DNA from: an uncultured Anaerosacchariphilus sp.
Lineage (GTDB): Bacteria > Bacillota > Clostridia > Lachnospirales > Lachnospiraceae
Direction of reading: 5' to 3'
Length of the DNA: 6,956 bases
Assembly (NCBI GenBank): GCA_934402125.1
Contig: CAKRTY010000080.1
Span: 1 to 6,956, forward strand
Under the pieces are notes generated by a model. It was not told the DNA's origin, made no database searches, and worked only from the letters and a program-made list of their open reading frames with translations. This document shows, one piece after another, positions 6,305 through 6,956 of the stretch (positions are counted from its first letter, which is position 1; each line of letters starts with the position of its first letter). A program made the position numbers and the translations under genes.

Positions 6305-6956
6305 TCCACATACTCCTCCAAATCCAGATAGGAAAGCGGATTCTTAAACTGTTCGTCCAGAAAAGCCATTCGTTCGCAGGCAAGCTGCTTCAGGCTCTCA
6401 TAGTCGGAATTGTGCCCGCCGTTCTCCCAGGTATCCTGATCCCGTTCAAAGGCTCCGGAATCCATTACCCTGTGGGCGTAGGTATCGATATGCTCACAGA
6501 GCCAGGCGTCCGAATATACGCCCTCCCGAAGCTCCTTCCAGCGGGCGGCCACCTTTTCCCTGGCTCCGTCCACATCAAGCTTCACCAGACGATCGCCTAT
6601 CTTCCAGGCAATCCGCATGGTCAGGATTTCCTCTGAAAACCGGGTCCGGTTTCCCGCGTCAAAATCATGGACATTTCCCCATGTATAATCCATGTCCCAG
6701 GGCAGACACCGAATCCGGTACTGGTCATCTACCCAGACCGCCGGATAGAAAATATTCCGCTGGATATTGTCCATGCCAATGACAGCCTGCAGATACAGCC
6801 AGACATCCAGAGCGTTGTCCACATCAATCAAATCGCCGATATGGGCCGCAAAGGTCTCGTCGTCCGCACCCAGATATGCAAGGTATGTGTCGAGGACTTC
6901 TCTGTGGGCTTCATCGTCCGCGGAATGGTTTCCCTTTAATTCATAGACGTCCGGAT
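6301..6956 (-). CDS. CotH-family kinase-like protein, C-terminal part, cut by window edge
   Basis: The last 217 residues of a second CotH-family protein; the frame is open to the right edge, so the start, any membrane anchor and the phosphate-loop and lysine region are not visible. It lines up with the C-terminal third of the next gene: YELKG near the edge, NALDVWLYLQAVIGMDN against GALNVWMFLQAVLGIDN, CLPWDMDYTWG against APWDMDITWG, GDRLVKLDVDG against GDRLIELDVDG, and DSGAF against DSGAY. The catalytic-loop-like D and N (fragment residues 62 and 67) and the DMD metal-binding motif (87-89) are kept, so it should be an active paralogue rather than a decaying copy. Insertions and substitutions show that the duplication is old. 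It ends with TGA overlapping the GTG of the downstream CotH gene. The listed segment is only the visible part. Confidence 0.9.
   Translation of the reverse strand, partial: PDVYELKGNHSADDEAHREVLDTYLAYLGADDETFAAHIGDLIDVDNALDVWLYLQAVIGMDNIQRNIFYPAVWVDDQYRIRCLPWDMDYTWGNVHDFDAGNRTRFSEEILTMRIAWKIGDRLVKLDVDGAREKVAARWKELREGVYSDAWLCEHIDTYAHRVMDSGAFERDQDTWENGGHNSDYESLKQLACERMAFLDEQFKNPLSYLDLEEYVE
6302..6319 (-). promoter_or_regulatory. Strong Shine-Dalgarno and GTGA overlap deciding the GTG start of the second CotH gene
   Basis: GGAGGAG (6319-6313) lies 8 nt before a GTG (6304-6302) that overlaps the TGA of the upstream CotH gene (6303-6301). The GTG is followed by MKKQ plus a hydrophobic anchor. A nearby ATG at 6310 is in another frame and gives a shadow reading. 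Confidence 0.75.

Noticed and set aside
6099..6383. Minus-strand frame crossing the CotH-CotH junction, including an ATG just before the GTG start
   Set aside because: It is in a different frame from both CotH proteins, and the GTG has the better-placed Shine-Dalgarno and leads into the membrane anchor.
4655..6956. Reading the CotH genes as spore-coat genes
   Set aside because: No spore-coat partner gene is near, and the downstream genes are for surface glycan synthesis; CotH domains are widespread outside spore coats.

Overview
All seven protein genes lie on the minus strand, so the window reads from right to left as one tightly packed transcription unit: every gap is 41 nt or less, and three junctions overlap. 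GC is slightly above 50% by eye. Gene content (CotH-type kinases, a VTC-type phosphate polymerase domain, DUF4956, and GT2 and polyprenyl-phosphate sugar transferases) suggests a gut-type clostridial Firmicute, most likely Lachnospiraceae. This taxonomic call is an inference from gene content and composition, not from a marker gene.

Layout in the direction of transcription: (1) 6956-6301, C-terminal part of a first CotH-family protein, cut by the window edge; (2) 6304-4655, a complete second CotH-family protein with an N-terminal membrane anchor; (3) 4627-3932, a stand-alone VTC/CYTH-type triphosphate-tunnel domain protein; (4) 3890-3216, a DUF4956 integral membrane protein; (5) 3212-1740, a GT2 glycosyltransferase with a second, degenerate GT-A domain; (6) 1750-779, a single-domain GT2 glycosyltransferase of the rhamnosyltransferase-like type; (7) 782-1, the N-terminal 260 codons of a polyprenyl-phosphate hexose-1-phosphate transferase (WcaJ/EpsL type), cut by the left edge.

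Genes 5-7 are ordinary exopolysaccharide or cell-surface glycan machinery: gene 7 would load the first sugar on undecaprenyl phosphate and genes 5-6 would extend it. Genes 1-4 form the more intriguing part: an anchored, probably extracytoplasmic pair of protein-kinase-like CotH proteins, a cytosolic nucleotide/polyphosphate enzyme and a multi-pass membrane protein. The CotH/VTC/DUF4956 combination recurs in bacteria, but I know of no experimentally defined function for it. Here it is translationally linked to glycan synthesis, suggesting a phosphate-transfer system acting on, or regulating, the surface polymer.

There is no intergenic stretch over 300 bases. No RNA gene, mobile element, CRISPR array or rho-independent terminator was seen. 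One weak candidate internal promoter lies before the DUF4956 gene.
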